From NCBI RefSeq assembly GCF_007830335.1, contig NZ_VLKU01000014.1, forward strand, positions 1 through 64,000: 64,000 nt of DNA. Reading direction: 5' to 3'. The stretch is from Paracoccus sulfuroxidans. Its GTDB lineage: Bacteria > Pseudomonadota > Alphaproteobacteria > Rhodobacterales > Rhodobacteraceae. Under the pieces are notes generated by a model. The model saw nothing but the letters and a program-made list of their open reading frames with translations. It was not told the origin of the DNA and did not search any database. The position numbers and the translations under genes are program-made. This document shows, one piece after another, positions 62,920 to 64,000 of this stretch. The stretch's first letter is position 1. Every line of letters starts with the position of its first letter.

Positions 62920-62971
62920 TTTGAAAGACCGCCCCGAATTATTTGAGCCGACCCAAACTGGAGGATGCGTC

Positions 62972-63541
62972 ATGCCCAAGATAGGCGCGGAGCCTATCCG
63001 AAAAGCCGCATTAATCAACGCCGCGATCACCTCGATCGGCCGGGCGGGGACGCTGGATGTGACGGTGGCGCAGATCGCGCGCGAGGCGGGAATGTCCTCG
63101 GCGCTGGCGCATCATTACTTCGGCTCGAAGCACCAGATCTTTCTGGCGGCGATGCGGCACATCCTGTCGAATTACAGCACGGCGATTCGCAGCGCGCTGG
63201 CCGGGGCTGAGACGCCGCGTGCGCGGCTGGACGGCATCATCAGCGCCAGTTTCGCGCGCCCGAACTTCGAGCGAGAGACCATCGCGGCCTGGCTGAACTT
63301 CTATGCGCTGGCGCTGATCGAACCCGAGGCGGCGCGGCTGTTGCGCGTTTATCACCGCCGCCTGCGCTCAAACCTGCTGGTCGCGCTGCGCCAGCTTGTT
63401 GGCCCCAAGGCCGAGGGGATGGCCCGCACCCTGGGCGCGCTGATCGACGGCGTCTATCTGCGCGCGGCGCTGGCCGATGAGGCCGATGCCCAGGCCGCCG
63501 TCCGACTGGTCGAAGATTATCTGGAGAACTGCCTGAAATGA
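62972..63541 (+). CDS. betI: Choline-responsive repressor BetI
   Basis: 189 residues. TetR family: the helix-turn-helix is about 20-50 ([20 protein letters not shown]), followed by the BetI-specific region ([20 protein letters not shown]). It represses glycine betaine synthesis and choline uptake genes until choline binds. GGAGG precedes ATG 62972, and the intergenic space with both operators is 117 bp. It overlaps betB as ATGA. Confidence 0.93.
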   Translation: MPKIGAEPIRKAALINAAITSIGRAGTLDVTVAQIAREAGMSSALAHHYFGSKHQIFLAAMRHILSNYSTAIRSALAGAETPRARLDGIISASFARPNFERETIAAWLNFYALALIEPEAARLLRVYHRRLRSNLLVALRQLVGPKAEGMARTLGALIDGVYLRAALADEADAQAAVRLVEDYLENCLK

Positions 63542-64000
63542 CCCTGATCGCCCAGCCTGCGGCCAGCCTTTACATCAATGGCGCCTTTGTCGAAGGGCAG
63601 GGCGATGCGCTGCCCGTGCGCTATCCCTTCACCGGCGAGGTGATTGCCGAACTGCATGAGGCCTCGGTGGCGCAGGTGGCCGAGGCGACGGCGGTGGCCG
63701 AAGCCGCGCAACCCGCCTGGGCCGCCTTGCGTCCCGTCGAGCGGGGCCGGGTCTTGCTGCGCGCGGCTCAGATCATCCGCGAGCGCGCCGAGGAACTGGC
63801 CCGGCTTGAGACGCTGGACACCGGCAAGCCGCTGCAGGAAACGCGCGTGGCCGACTGGCCCTCGGGCGCGGATGCGCTGGAGTATTTCGGCGGGCTGGCC
63901 GCCACGCTGACCGGGCAGGCGATCCCGCTGGGCGGCGATTTCGTCTATACGATTCGTGAACCTCTGGGGGTTTGCGCGGGCATCGGGGCCTGGAACTATC
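63538..64000 (+). CDS. betB: Betaine aldehyde dehydrogenase, 5' part
   Basis: The first 154 codons are in the window and the gene runs off the right edge. Start overlaps betI (ATGA). The aldehyde dehydrogenase fold is evident: [46 protein letters not shown] and the start of the NAD site ([16 protein letters not shown]). BetB oxidises betaine aldehyde to the osmoprotectant glycine betaine. betA would be expected downstream. Confidence 0.92.
   Translation, partial: MTLIAQPAASLYINGAFVEGQGDALPVRYPFTGEVIAELHEASVAQVAEATAVAEAAQPAWAALRPVERGRVLLRAAQIIRERAEELARLETLDTGKPLQETRVADWPSGADALEYFGGLAATLTGQAIPLGGDFVYTIREPLGVCAGIGAWNY

Noticed and set aside
61931..62971. Long upstream extension of the betI frame
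   Set aside because: It runs antisense to choX and through the operators; TetR homology and the ribosome site both begin at 62972.

Overview
The window is GC-rich chromosomal DNA of an alphaproteobacterium, almost certainly Rhodobacterales and probably close to Paracoccus. The basis is gene content and order: murA followed by DUF2948, hisD, UPF0262 and a phosphatase; an RSP_2648-type PIN protein; an alpha-type SspB; the DUF4169/RHH_4 pair; short HisG with HisZ; and GGAAC-N16-CGTT promoters of the alphaproteobacterial general stress type. Genes are dense, with many ATGA overlaps.

Layout. 1-1771: the right end of an integrated element. Three phage-like genes on the minus strand end at a displaced 3' half of a tRNA-Pro gene (attR); the element continues off the left edge. 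2072-7848: accessory genes (a Tat-exported SGNH-like protein, a methyltransferase, a LysR/TSUP pair) and a gene-poor kilobase with stacked inverted repeats. 7899-15062: tRNA-Thr, the murA-hisD cluster and a soluble three-PAS chemoreceptor. 15133-22616: upper Entner-Doudoroff enzymes (edd; zwf-pgl-pgi), with the same palindrome GTTANCGNTAAC in both promoter regions. 22663-46358: mostly housekeeping (an AlkB-like oxygenase, metY, SIMPL, a GspL/GspC-like fusion protein, a KefB-type antiporter, gatB, hisS-hisZ-hisG, ftsY, fba, pgk, two cyclophilins, tyrS, anmK). 46382-47681: a stress-type promoter and PRC-barrel protein, then two identical tRNA-Asp genes. 47842-52884: a secreted-type metallopeptidase gene split by a 3,321-bp transposon, followed by a small secreted protein. 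52994-58071: sspB, fumC, DUF4169-RHH_4, yebC, argP/argO. 58108-64000: an EamA exporter, then the choline uptake operon choX-hydrolase-choW-choV, divergent from betI-betB, with two BetI-type operators between them.

The strongest new observation is the element at 48711-52031. It has TGT...ACA ends with 29-bp imperfect inverted repeats, a 22-bp-spaced repeat of CTAGCTTTGCGAC at the left end and a perfect 5-bp target duplication CCGCC. Removing it with one copy of the duplication restores a 377-codon reading frame. It encodes no transposase, yet carries a P-loop kinase-like gene, a ParB-like gene, a 45-residue membrane peptide, a decayed paralogue of the SGNH-like gene at 2493, a DNA adenine methylase fragment and a cluster of GTTTCCGAA palindromes. 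Other points of interest are a predicted periplasmic hydrolase inside the choline transporter operon, two exact stress-sigma promoters, a REP-like family at gene 3' ends, and a possible metallopeptidase effector with its partner protein.
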